DNA of 64,000 nt from Pseudonocardia kujensis (GTDB lineage Bacteria; Actinomycetota; Actinomycetes; Mycobacteriales; Pseudonocardiaceae): positions 82,524-146,523 of the forward strand of contig NZ_JAJSOK010000011.1 of assembly GCF_021283305.1 (NCBI RefSeq), given 5' to 3'. Every line of letters starts with the position of its first letter. The stretch's first letter is position 1. The position numbers and the translations under genes were made by a program. Shown here in pieces: positions 15,884 to 23,934 of this stretch. The notes beneath the pieces are model-generated. The model worked only from the letters and a program-made list of their open reading frames with translations. It did no database searches and was not told where the DNA came from.

Positions 15884-18076
15884 TCAGGCCTTCGGGACCG
15901 TGAGGTCGTAGACCGTGTGACCCCCGACGGTCGTCGCGGTGTAGTGCTGCTCGACCCAGCTGGTGATCTCCGAGGACACGCCGCCCCGGCCGCCGGGGCC
16001 GCCGCTCATGCCGCCGTCGGCGACGAAGTAGTGGATCTCGCCGTTCGCGACGTACTGCTGGAACTGCGGCAGCGTGGGGTAGGGGTCGGCGCCGATGAAG
16101 CCGCCCATCGCCATCACCGACGCGCCGGAGGCGAGCTCCATCGACGCCGCACCCTGGGAGCCCGTGGTCGCCGCCGCCCAGCGGGTGCCGGCGTTCTGCA
16201 GCAGCCTGACGAGCTCGGTGTCGACCGACTCCTCACCGGGGCCGCCGGGTCCGCCGAAGCCACCGCCCGGCTGCGTCGTGGCGTCCGGAGCGGTTCCGCC
16301 CGGGAAGGTGCCACCGGGGAAGCCCTGGGCGGTCGCGTCGGGCAGGACGCCGCCGTGGGTGCCGTCGGGAACGGCGCCCTGGGTGCCCTCCGCCGCCCGC
16401 CCGTCCGTGCGGTCGCCGAACCGGGCGCCGGCGCCGCGCATCCCGCCGAAGCCGCCCTCGGCGCCCTCCACCGCCGGACCCGCGGACGGGATGGACCCGG
16501 TGTGCGCGGTGCCCGCGGTGACCGCGGCCGACGCCGTCGGGGCGGCGATGCCGGCGAGCACGGCGGCACCCGCCACAGCGGCCCCCCAACGCCGGCGCCC
16601 GGCCGGGATCAGGACCGCCGCCGCCGCGACCAGCCCGACGACGAGGATCACCCACCGCAGCCACGGCAGGAAGGTCGGCGACCAGCCGAGCATCACGAAC
16701 GCCCACACGGCGGTGACCGCCGACGTCACGGCCAGCGCCCCCCGGCCGGTCCAGGTGTCGCGGGCCCGCCAGACCTCGCGCCCGCCGAGCGCGACCAGCG
16801 CCGCGATGCCCGGCGCCAGCGCCACCGAGTAGTAGGGGTGGATGGTGCCGCTCATGAAGCTGAACACCAGGACGGTCACGACCGTCCAGCCACCCCACAG
16901 CAGCAACGAGCCGCGCATGCGGTCGGTCCGTGGCGCCCGGCGGGTGAACCACAGGGCCGCGACCAGCAGGATCAGCGCCGCGGGGAGCAGCCAGGAGATC
17001 TGCGTGCCGAAGGAGGTGCTGAAGAGCCGCCCGAGGCCGGTTCCGCCGCCGAACATGGCGCCGCCGGGGCCGCCCCCGGGCATGTCGCCGCCGGGTGCCC
17101 CGGGGAAACCGCCTGCCGCCTCGGCGCCCCCGGGGAACCCGCCTGCACCCCGGTCGAACGCACGCTCCGCACCGCGGAAGCCGCCGCCCCCGCGGTTGCC
17201 CTCGCCGCCGAAGATCCGGCCGAGGCCGTTGTAGCCGAAGGCCAGCTCGAGCGGGGTGTTGTTCGTGGAACCGCCGATGTACGGCCGCGCGTCCACCGGC
17301 CAGAGCGCCACCGCGAGCAGCCACCAGCCCGCGCCGACGACGATCCCGACCCCGGCCACCAGGACGTCGCGGATCCGTTTCCCGATCGTCGTCGGGGCCG
17401 CCCACAGGTACGCGAACGCGAAGCCGGGCACCACCAGGAAGGCCTGCAGCATCTTCGCCAGGAACGCGAACCCGAGGACCAGCCCGGTGAGCAGCAGCCA
17501 GCGCCACGACGCCTTCTCCAGCGCCCGCACGGTGCAGTAGCCGGCGAGGACCAGGAGCAGGACGAGGAACGCGTCGGGGTTGTTGAAGCGGAACATCAGC
17601 ACCGCGACGGGCGTGAGCGCCAGGACCAGCCCGGCGAGCAGTCCGGCACCCGGACCCGCGACCCGCCTCACCGCCGCGGAGAGCAGGGCGACCGACGCGA
17701 CCGCCATCAGCGCCTGCGGCGCCAGCATGCTCCACGAGCTGAACCCGAAGAGCCGCCCGGAGAGCGCCATGATCCACAGCGACGCCGGCGGCTTGTCCAC
17801 CGTGATCGCGTTGCCGCTGTCGAGCGAGCCGAAGAAGAGCGCGGTCCAGTTCTGCGTCCCGGCCTGCACGGCGGCGGCGTAGAAGGAGTTCCCCCAGCCC
17901 GAGATCGCGATGTTCTGCAGGTACAGAACCGCGGTGCCGACGAGCAGGAGCGCGTACGCCGGGCGGTGCCACCGACGCCGGGGAGCAGCGGCGGTGTGTC
18001 GGGGGCCGGAGCCGTCCGCGGGGGGGCGGGCGGCCCCGGTGTCGGTGTCGGTGTCGGTGTGGAGCGTGGTGGTCAC
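15884..18076 (-). CDS. GT39-type membrane glycosyltransferase (ArnT/PMT superfamily), copy A
   Basis: A 730-residue polytopic protein. GTG 18076 with AAAGG upstream is preferred; the frame runs far upstream only as an artefact of high GC. A first helix (YALLLVGTAVLYLQNIAISG) is followed by the periplasmic-loop region with FYAAAVQAGTQNW and ITVDKPPASLW, the pattern of dolichyl/polyprenyl-phosphate-sugar-dependent transferases, then about ten more helices. Between residues 300 and 345 lies a Gly/Pro-rich insert, and the C-terminal soluble part is Gly-rich and ends in a small domain (VGGHTVYDLTVPKA). It should transfer a sugar from a polyprenyl carrier to an envelope acceptor. It follows the GT2-GtrA gene by 29 bases and probably shares its transcript. 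Confidence 0.88.
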   Translation of the reverse strand: MTTTLHTDTDTDTGAARPPADGSGPRHTAAAPRRRWHRPAYALLLVGTAVLYLQNIAISGWGNSFYAAAVQAGTQNWTALFFGSLDSGNAITVDKPPASLWIMALSGRLFGFSSWSMLAPQALMAVASVALLSAAVRRVAGPGAGLLAGLVLALTPVAVLMFRFNNPDAFLVLLLVLAGYCTVRALEKASWRWLLLTGLVLGFAFLAKMLQAFLVVPGFAFAYLWAAPTTIGKRIRDVLVAGVGIVVGAGWWLLAVALWPVDARPYIGGSTNNTPLELAFGYNGLGRIFGGEGNRGGGGFRGAERAFDRGAGGFPGGAEAAGGFPGAPGGDMPGGGPGGAMFGGGTGLGRLFSTSFGTQISWLLPAALILLVAALWFTRRAPRTDRMRGSLLLWGGWTVVTVLVFSFMSGTIHPYYSVALAPGIAALVALGGREVWRARDTWTGRGALAVTSAVTAVWAFVMLGWSPTFLPWLRWVILVVGLVAAAAVLIPAGRRRWGAAVAGAAVLAGIAAPTASAAVTAGTAHTGSIPSAGPAVEGAEGGFGGMRGAGARFGDRTDGRAAEGTQGAVPDGTHGGVLPDATAQGFPGGTFPGGTAPDATTQPGGGFGGPGGPGEESVDTELVRLLQNAGTRWAAATTGSQGAASMELASGASVMAMGGFIGADPYPTLPQFQQYVANGEIHYFVADGGMSGGPGGRGGVSSEITSWVEQHYTATTVGGHTVYDLTVPKA

Positions 18077-18105
18077 GGTTGCCTTTCGGTGCTGGTGCGC
18101 AGTGG

Positions 18106-19401
18106 TCAGGCGGCGATCTCGGAGGGCATCTCGGCCGGCTCGCCCGCCGCGGTGCGGGTCCGGCCGCGGAACACCCACGCGCGGAAGAGGACGAACCGCA
18201 GCACGGTCGCGACCAGGTTGGCGCCGATGATCGTCACCACCTCGAGGCTCTGGTGGGCGCCCGGCACGAGCGCCCCGAGCAGGGCCAGCGCCCCCGTGGT
18301 GAGGCCCAGCCCGAGACCGAACACGATCAGACCCTGGAACTGGTGCTTGGCGACGCCCTCCCGCCCGCGGACGCCGAAGGTCAGCCGCCGGTTCGCGGCG
18401 GTGTTGGCGATCGTGGTGAGCAGCAGCGCGACGACGTTCGCCCAGATCGGGCCCATGAACGTGCGGAACAGCAGGAACAGCACCAGGTTCGCGAGCGTGC
18501 TCGCCACGCCGATCGCGGCGAACCGCACCAGCTGGGTCGGCAGCCCGCGCGGCACGCCCTCCACGGACGGCTGGAGCGGTGCACGACCCAGCTGGGCCCG
18601 CAACTCGACGATGGGGAGGGCGCCGGTGGCCAGCGCGCGGCCGACGCGCCAGACGCCCTTGAGGTCGGCCGTCGCCGTCGCGACGATGTCCACGGTGGAG
18701 TTCGGGTCGTCGACCCAGTCCACGGGGACCTCGTGGATCCGCAGCCCCGCGCGCTCGGCCAGGACCAGCAGCTCGGTGTCGAAGAACCAGCCGGTGTCCT
18801 CGACGAGCGGGAGCAGCCGCCGCGCGACGTCGCCGCGGATGGCCTTGAACCCGCACTGCGCGTCGGAGAACCCGGCCTGCAGCGTGCTGCGGAGGATCAG
18901 GTTGTAGCAGCGGGAGATGAACTCGCGCTTGGCGCCGCGCACCACCCGGGAGCCGCGGCCGAGCCGGGTGCCGATGGCGAGGTCGGAGTGCCCGGAGATC
19001 AGCGGGGCGACGAGCGGGAGGACGGCGTTGAGGTCCGTGGACAGGTCGACGTCGCAGTAGGCGAGCACGGCGGCGTCGGACGCCGACCACACGGTGTGCA
19101 GGGCCCGGCCGCGGCCCTTCTGCTCGAGCCGGACCAGCCGGACCTCGGGGAGCTCGGCCTCCAACCGGGCGCCGATCAGCGGGGTCGTGTCGACGCTGGC
19201 GTTGTCGGCGATCGTGATGCGGAAGGAGTAGGGGAGGCTGCGCAGGAGGTGGTCGCGCAGCCGCCGGACCGAGGGCTCGAGGTCGTTCTCCTCGTTGTGG
19301 ACGGGGACGACGATGTCCAGCACGGTGCGGTCGCGCCGGCCGCCGCGTGCGGCGTTCCCGGGCGCGTTCTCGGTCCTGTTGTCGGCGACGGCGGGGCTCA
19401 T
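18106..19401 (-). CDS. GT2 glycosyltransferase fused to GtrA-like membrane domain
   Basis: A 431-residue fusion. The GT2 part has LDIVVPVHNEENDLEPSV, the DxD-type CDVDLSTDLNAV, and CGFKAIRGDVARRLLPLVED with the ED pair, typical of polyprenyl-phosphate sugar synthases such as Ppm1/GtrB. Residues from about 305 form a four-helix GtrA domain (FAAIGVASTLANLVLFLLF onward), which may flip the lipid-linked sugar. It would supply the donor for the GT39 enzymes around it. I prefer ATG 19401; an in-frame ATG at 19527 would add 42 residues without homology. Both ATGs have the same operator array at the same distance, so either could be used. Confidence 0.85.
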   Translation of the reverse strand: MSPAVADNRTENAPGNAARGGRRDRTVLDIVVPVHNEENDLEPSVRRLRDHLLRSLPYSFRITIADNASVDTTPLIGARLEAELPEVRLVRLEQKGRGRALHTVWSASDAAVLAYCDVDLSTDLNAVLPLVAPLISGHSDLAIGTRLGRGSRVVRGAKREFISRCYNLILRSTLQAGFSDAQCGFKAIRGDVARRLLPLVEDTGWFFDTELLVLAERAGLRIHEVPVDWVDDPNSTVDIVATATADLKGVWRVGRALATGALPIVELRAQLGRAPLQPSVEGVPRGLPTQLVRFAAIGVASTLANLVLFLLFRTFMGPIWANVVALLLTTIANTAANRRLTFGVRGREGVAKHQFQGLIVFGLGLGLTTGALALLGALVPGAHQSLEVVTIIGANLVATVLRFVLFRAWVFRGRTRTAAGEPAEMPSEIAA

Positions 19402-19424
19402 GCCGACGACGATCGGGTCCGGGC

Positions 19425-19462
19425 CTGTCGCGGGTTTGTGGTCGGCCTGTGCCTCCGCTGTG
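19425..19462 (-). promoter_or_regulatory. Response-regulator-type direct repeat array upstream of GT2-GtrA (proximal)
   Basis: Four pentamers in exact 11-base phase: CTGTC (19425), TTGTG (19436), CTGTG (19447), CTGTG (19458) as read on the + strand. The array starts 24 bases from ATG 19401. An 11-base direct-repeat spacing is what OmpR/PhoB-type regulators bind, and the same layout precedes the response regulator gene. Confidence 0.65.
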
Positions 19463-19550
19463 GAGCGGACCCGATCCGGTGTCGCGCCCGTCACACGGTC
19501 GCGGTCGGGGCAGGGAGCAGGCCTCATGGGCGCGACGATCCCGCCGTCGC

Positions 19551-19588
19551 CTGTCCCGATCGTGTGCCGGACCTGTGCGCGAGCTGTG
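19551..19588 (-). promoter_or_regulatory. Response-regulator-type direct repeat array upstream of GT2-GtrA (distal copy)
   Basis: CTGTC (19551), GTGTG (19562), CTGTG (19573), CTGTG (19584): same order and 11-base phase as the proximal array and exactly 126 bases from it, again starting 24 bases from an ATG (19527). The surrounding bases, including GATCGT seven bases before each ATG, are also alike, so the promoter-start module looks duplicated. Confidence 0.62.
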
Positions 19589-19604
19589 TGCGGCCTCGCC
19601 GCGC

Positions 19605-19797
19605 CTACCGGACCGCCTCGCGCCGCACCCGGATCCCGGCCGCCTCACGGTCCCAGGCGGCCGCCGACCCCTCGACCCGCACCAGGGCCTTCTGCACCTT
19701 CGTCGTGGGCGTGCGCGGCACTGCGTCGGCCACCCGGACGTACCGCGGCACCATGGAGTGCAGCATCCGGTCGACGAGGAACGCGAGCAGCTCGCGC
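19605..19797 (-). pseudogene. C-terminal remnant of an acyl-CoA ligase (CaiC-like)
   Basis: The reverse strand encodes about 64 residues ending at TAG 19605-19607 that read as the last part of an ANL ligase: DRMLHSMVPRYVRVADAVPR, then TPTTKVQKALVRVEGSAAA and WDREAAGIRVRREAVR. TPTTKVQK holds the expected position of the catalytic Lys region in crotonobetaine/carnitine-CoA ligases. No start, adenylation core or upstream domain is present: the frame is cut off by the GT39 copy B terminator region at 19801-19825. It is therefore a decayed fragment, left perhaps when the glycosylation genes were inserted. It is not expected to be functional. Confidence 0.6.
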
Positions 19798-19800
19798 AGG

Positions 19801-19825
19801 GCGGGTCCCGCAGGGGATCCCGCCC
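19801..19825 (-). terminator. Putative terminator after GT39 copy B
   Basis: GCGGG-t-CCC and GGG-gat-CCCGC form an imperfect stem with a three-base loop, 17 bases beyond the GT39 copy B stop. The small internal loop makes it a moderate candidate. Confidence 0.4.
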
Positions 19826-19841
19826 TCCGAGTGCGGCCGGA

Positions 19842-21965
19842 TCAGGGCGTGGGGGAGGTGGTGGCGTTCGTCAGGTCGTAGAGCGTGACGCCGTCGACCG
19901 TGCGCGCGGTGAAGTTCCGCTGCACCCACTGCGCGATCTGCGCGGCCGCGTCGCTGCCCCCGGTGTTCGAGCCCCGGGCGTCGGAGCCGGCGCCGCCGAC
20001 GAACCAGTGGATCCGCCCCTCGGTCACGTCCTGCCGGAACTGCGTGAGGGTGGGGGCGGGGTCGGTGCCGTTGAAGCCGCCGACCGCCATGACCGGGGCG
20101 TCGGCCGCCAGCTGGTAGCCCGCCGCGGCGTTCGAGCCGACGGCCGCGGCGACCCACGTGTACTCGGACGCGTCCTCCTGCAGCAGCGTCGTCACCGCTG
20201 CGGGCGGGGTGGTGGTGCCGAGGAGGGAGCCGAAGCCACCGCCCATGCCGCCGAAGCCGGTGCCGGCGGTCCGTGGGGTCCTTGCGCCGCCGGCCGTGCC
20301 GCCGGGAATGCCGGAGGCGCCGGGCTGTCCGTGCTGTGCCTGCCCGCTAGGTGCCTGTCCGCTCTGTGCCTGTCCGTTGGGTGCCTGTCCGTTGGTCGCC
20401 TGCCCGGTGCCGAACCCGCCGCGCAGGCCACCGCCGGGACCGCCGAAGCCGCCGGTGCCCCGGAACCCGCCGCCGGGTCCGGCCATCCCGCCCGGACCCC
20501 GCATCCCGCCGCCCGACGGCCCTGAGCTGGGGATCGCGCCGCTGTGCGGCTGGGCGGCGGTCGCCCCCGACCATGCGGCGGTCCCTCCGAGGGAGGCGAG
20601 CACCGCGGCCGACACGACGCCGGCGGAGAGCAGCCGCGGGAGCTTGTGCACGCCGAGCAGCGCCCCGGCCGTGAGCACGCCGAGCGCGAGGACCGTCCAG
20701 CGCAGCCACGGCAACCACGAGCCCAGGAGCGCGAAGGCCCAGGCCGCGCTCACCGCGACCGCGAGGGCCAGGTGGACCCGCGCCGTCGTCGTGGTGCGGA
20801 TCCGCCACAGCTCCGCCGCGCCCGTGCCGGCGAGCGCGCCGATCGCCGGGGCCAGCGCCACCGTGTAGTACGGGTGGATGATCCCGGCCATGAAGCTGAA
20901 CACCAGCCCGGTGATCAGCAGCCAGCCGCCCCAGGCGATCGTTGCGGCGCGGACGCGGTCGGTGCGTGGCCGGCGGGCGGTCAGCCACAACAGCCCCACC
21001 AGGAGGATCAGCGCCGCCGGGATCAGCCACGCCGCCTCGGAGCCCATCTCGGACCCGAACAGCCGGCCGATGCCCGTCCGGCCCCAGCCGCCGCCCGCCC
21101 CGCCGCCGACGCTCCCGGTCTCGTCGCCGGTGAGCCGGCCGAAGCCGTTGTAGCCCAGCACCAGCTCCATCACGGAGTTGTTCTGCGAGCCGCCGATGTA
21201 GGGCCGCGACGCAGCCGGCCACACCTCCACCACCAGCACCCACCACCCCGCGGCGGCGACGAGCGCGACGCCCGCGAGCAGCAGGTCCCGGATCCGTCGT
21301 CCGAGCCCCGTCGGCGCGGCGAGCAGCCACACCGCGGCGAGCGCCGGGACGATCAGGAAGGCCTGCAGCATCTTGGTGAGGAAGCCGAGGCCGAGGAACA
21401 CGCCGGCCAGAGCGAGCCACCGCCCGTGCCCGCGCTCGAGCCCGCGCAGCGTCGCCCACACCGCGGCGACCAGCAGCAGCACCAGCAGCGCGTCGGGGTT
21501 GTTGAACCGGAACATGAGCGTGGCGACGGGAGTCAGCGCCAGCACCGCGCCCGCCAGCAGGCCGGCGGCGTGCCCGGAGGTCCGCCGCACGGTCGCGTAC
21601 AGCACCCCGACGGCGGCGATCCCCATCAGCGCCTGCGGGACGAGGATGCTCCAGCTGCTCAGCCCGAAGATCCGCACCGACAGCCCGGCGACCCACAGCG
21701 CCGCGGGCGTCTTGTCCACGGTGATCGCGTTGGCGGCGTCGGACGACCCGAAGAACCAGGCCTTCCAGCTCGCCCCGCCGGCCTGCGCCGCGGCCGCGTA
21801 GAAGGCGTTGGCCCAGCCGGAGGCCGAGAGGTTCCACAGGTAGAGGAACCCGGTCCCGACCAGCAGCACCGCGACCGACGCCCGCTCCGGCAGCGTCCGC
21901 CTCCGACGCGGGGGTGGCTCCGGGGCCATGGGCGAATCGACGGGGCGCGTCAGGGAGCTCGTCAC
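19842..21965 (-). CDS. GT39-type membrane glycosyltransferase (ArnT/PMT superfamily), copy B
   Basis: A 707-residue paralogue of the GT39 protein at 15884-18076. The start is GTG 21965, with ATG 21929 as a possible alternative. Shared blocks are FYAAAAQAGGASWKAWFFGS, ITVDKTPAALWVAGLSVR, LTPVATLMFRFNNPDALLVL and SRPYIGGSQNNSVMELVLGY. About eleven helices precede a low-complexity tail rich in Gly, Pro and repeated NGQA/SGQA units (near residues 510-545) and a C-terminal domain ending VDGVTLYDLTNATTSPTP. It should use a polyprenyl-phosphate sugar on the outer face of the membrane. The operator array at 21990-22027 lies immediately upstream, as for the response regulator gene. Confidence 0.88.
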   Translation of the reverse strand: MTSSLTRPVDSPMAPEPPPRRRRTLPERASVAVLLVGTGFLYLWNLSASGWANAFYAAAAQAGGASWKAWFFGSSDAANAITVDKTPAALWVAGLSVRIFGLSSWSILVPQALMGIAAVGVLYATVRRTSGHAAGLLAGAVLALTPVATLMFRFNNPDALLVLLLVAAVWATLRGLERGHGRWLALAGVFLGLGFLTKMLQAFLIVPALAAVWLLAAPTGLGRRIRDLLLAGVALVAAAGWWVLVVEVWPAASRPYIGGSQNNSVMELVLGYNGFGRLTGDETGSVGGGAGGGWGRTGIGRLFGSEMGSEAAWLIPAALILLVGLLWLTARRPRTDRVRAATIAWGGWLLITGLVFSFMAGIIHPYYTVALAPAIGALAGTGAAELWRIRTTTTARVHLALAVAVSAAWAFALLGSWLPWLRWTVLALGVLTAGALLGVHKLPRLLSAGVVSAAVLASLGGTAAWSGATAAQPHSGAIPSSGPSGGGMRGPGGMAGPGGGFRGTGGFGGPGGGLRGGFGTGQATNGQAPNGQAQSGQAPSGQAQHGQPGASGIPGGTAGGARTPRTAGTGFGGMGGGFGSLLGTTTPPAAVTTLLQEDASEYTWVAAAVGSNAAAGYQLAADAPVMAVGGFNGTDPAPTLTQFRQDVTEGRIHWFVGGAGSDARGSNTGGSDAAAQIAQWVQRNFTARTVDGVTLYDLTNATTSPTP

Positions 21966-21989
21966 GCTGCCCGACGCTGGTCGGCGTCG

Positions 21990-22027
21990 CTGTGGTGCTC
22001 CGGTGCCGCACCTGTGCGCCGGCTGTG
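21990..22027 (-). promoter_or_regulatory. Response-regulator-type direct repeat array upstream of GT39 copy B
   Basis: CTGTG (21990), CGGTG (22001), CTGTG (22012), CTGTG (22023), all in 11-base phase; the second unit is weak, as in the other arrays. The last two units with their spacer (CTGTGCGCCGGCTGTGAG) are identical to those upstream of the response regulator gene. Confidence 0.68.
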
Positions 22028-22040
22028 AGCGCCACCTCCG

Positions 22041-22097
22041 CCGTGATCAAGGAAGGTCCGCGCAGGAATCGCCCGTGGCGCCTGGCCTTGATCACGG
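22041..22097. repeat. Long palindrome in REP-like region
   Basis: CCGTGATCAAGG at 22041-22052 is the exact reverse complement of CCTTGATCACGG at 22086-22097, with 33 bases between. It could form a hairpin at the start of the repeat block. The right arm is also the left edge of the direct repeat. Confidence 0.7.
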
Positions 22098-22426
22098 CGA
22101 CCGTCACGCGGTCGCAGTGTCGGCGGCAGTCCCGTGCCACCCGGAACGACCTTGGCTGATCTGGCCGCGCGAGCGTCACACCACGGTTGTGCGGGCAGCG
22201 CTCTGGTAACTCGCGGAACGATCTTCTCGGCGCCCTCGTGGGAGGGGGGCGAGTGCCTCGGTGAAGATCGGTGCCGCTTGCCCTTGATCACGGTCACCGT
22301 CACGCGGTCGCAGTGTGGGCGGCAGTCCCGTGCCACTCGGATCGATCTTGGCTGATCCGGCCGCGCGAGCGTCACAACACGGTTGTGCGGGCAGCCCTCC
22401 CGCGATCCTCGGAACGATCTCCCGTG
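22087..22426. repeat. Imperfect direct repeat, about 144 bp, two copies 196 bp apart
   Basis: Copy 1 (22087-22230) and copy 2 (22283-22426) share long runs, for example CCGTCACGCGGTCGCAGTGT and GGCCGCGCGAGCGTCACA, with scattered substitutions. Both begin with CTTGATCACGG. They lie between a sensor kinase 3' end and a promoter and resemble a dispersed intergenic repeat rather than coding sequence. Confidence 0.75.
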
Positions 22427-22431
22427 GCGCC

Positions 22432-23925
22432 TTACACCCGCGCCGGCGCCTCGGCGACCGCGGGAGCAGGAGCGAGCGGGAGGGTCACCCGGAACTCGGT
22501 GCGGCCCGGGCGGCTCTCCAACCCGACCCGCCCGCCGTGGGCGGCGACGACGGCGTCGACGATCGCCAGGCCGAGGCCGGTGCTGGCGGTGTTGTTGACC
22601 GCCCGGGCGCGACCGGCGGAACCGCGGGCGAAGCGCTCGAACACGTGCGGCTGCAGCTCGGCCGGGATGCCGGGACCGGTGTCGACCACGCTGAGCACGG
22701 CGACCCCGTCGGCCGCCCGGAGGCCCACGGTCACCTCGGTCCCCTCGGGGGTGTGGGTGCGCGCGTTGGCCAGCAGGTTGGTGAGGACCTGGGTGAGTCG
22801 CGAGGCGTCGCCGGGCACCGTGACCGGCTCCTCGGGCAGGTCCAGCTGCCAGCGGTGGCCGGGGCCGGCGGCGTGGGCGTCGGAGACGGCGTCGAGCACC
22901 AGCCGGGTGAGGTCGACGGGCGCGCGTTCGAGCGGGCGGCCGGCGTCGAGACGGGCGAGCAGCAGCAGGTCCTCGACGAGCGTGCTCATCCGCTCGGCCT
23001 GCGACGAGATGCGGGTCAACGCGTGCGTGGTGCCCTCCGGCAGCGCGGCGCCGTCGCGGCGGGTCAGCTCGGCGTAGCCGCGGATGGCGGCAAGCGGGGT
23101 GCGCAGCTCGTGGCTGGCGTCGGCCACGAACTGGCGCAGCCGGGTCTCGCTGTCCTGGCGGGCCTCGAGGGCGCCCTCGACGTTGTCCAGCATGCGGTTC
23201 AGCGCCGCCCCGACCTGACCGACCTCGGTGCGCCCGTCGATCTCGGGGACCCGGGCGGCCAGCTCGACCTCGCCCCGGTCGAGCGGCATCGCGGAGACCT
23301 TCGCCGCGATGCCCGCGACCTCCTCGAGCGGCCGCAGCTCGCGCCGGACCAGTACCGTCGCCGCGATCGCGGCACCGCCGAGCGCCACCCCGATCACGAC
23401 GAGCTCGATCACGACCAGCCCGTTGACGACGTCCGCGACCTCCTGCGCGGGCTGCCCGAGCACCAGGACGGAGCCGTCGGGCGCAGGCACGGCCACGGCG
23501 CGGTACTCGCCGAGCGAGAGCGCCACGGTCTGCGGGTGGTCACCGGGACGCAGCGCCGCGAGCTGGGCGACGTCGGCCTCGGGCACCGCTCGCGAGGAGC
23601 CCCGCCGGTCGGTGACCGCCGCCTGGTCGACGACGCCCCCGCGCACCACCGCGCCGAGCGTGCCGGGTTTCTGCGCGGGGCCGAGGAAGGCGTCGGCCCG
23701 GGTCACACCGGGCGGGGCGGGCTCGTAGCGGGAGAACTGGAAGCGGGCCGCGCCGCCGAGCACGTCCTCGTCGAGGCGGTGGTAGAGGAAGCTGCGCAAC
23801 GCGATCGCCGTCGCGACCCCGATGACGGCGCAGGCGAGGGCGATCAGCAGCAGCACGGTGACCACGAGCCGGGCCCGCAGCGTCCGGCTCCGCGCCACGA
23901 CCCGGTCGGTCACCCGTGCGGCCAT
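22432..23925 (-). CDS. Two-component sensor histidine kinase
   Basis: A 497-residue membrane kinase. The N-terminal helix (residues about 18-45) and a second near 165-190 bracket an extracytoplasmic sensor of about 120 residues. A HAMP domain follows (residues about 190-250), then the HisKA box FVADASHELRTPLAAIRGYA with the phospho-accepting His, and a HATPase domain: N box NLLANARTHTPEGTEV, G1 VVDTGPGIP and G2 STGLGLAIV. The sensor has no domain I can name. It lies nine bases after the response regulator gene and is transcribed with it. By context it senses an envelope condition and controls the neighbouring glycosyltransferase genes. Confidence 0.93.
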   Translation of the reverse strand: MAARVTDRVVARSRTLRARLVVTVLLLIALACAVIGVATAIALRSFLYHRLDEDVLGGAARFQFSRYEPAPPGVTRADAFLGPAQKPGTLGAVVRGGVVDQAAVTDRRGSSRAVPEADVAQLAALRPGDHPQTVALSLGEYRAVAVPAPDGSVLVLGQPAQEVADVVNGLVVIELVVIGVALGGAAIAATVLVRRELRPLEEVAGIAAKVSAMPLDRGEVELAARVPEIDGRTEVGQVGAALNRMLDNVEGALEARQDSETRLRQFVADASHELRTPLAAIRGYAELTRRDGAALPEGTTHALTRISSQAERMSTLVEDLLLLARLDAGRPLERAPVDLTRLVLDAVSDAHAAGPGHRWQLDLPEEPVTVPGDASRLTQVLTNLLANARTHTPEGTEVTVGLRAADGVAVLSVVDTGPGIPAELQPHVFERFARGSAGRARAVNNTASTGLGLAIVDAVVAAHGGRVGLESRPGRTEFRVTLPLAPAPAVAEAPARV

Positions 23926-23934
23926 GGCTCGTCC

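Larger units (their letters stand above)
21966..22431. other. Intergenic region between GT39 copy B and the sensor kinase
   Basis: There is no convincing gene in 466 bases. It holds the 11-base-phased operator array next to the GT39 start, then a long palindrome at 22041-22097, then a duplicated element at 22087-22230 and 22283-22426. The open frames here repeat the same amino-acid run (TLARPDQPRS) because the DNA repeats, and are not taken as coding. Confidence 0.6.

Noticed and set aside
15884..19648. GT39 copy A frame extended to 1254 residues
   Set aside because: The upstream part overlaps the GT2-GtrA gene in another frame and has no family likeness; GTG 18076 with AAAGG is the sensible start.
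20347..22179. Frame beginning MTLARPDQPRS upstream of GT39 copy B, and its twin at 21962-22375
   Set aside because: The peptide similarity comes from the DNA repeat at 22087-22426; the rest is a shadow of the transferase gene.
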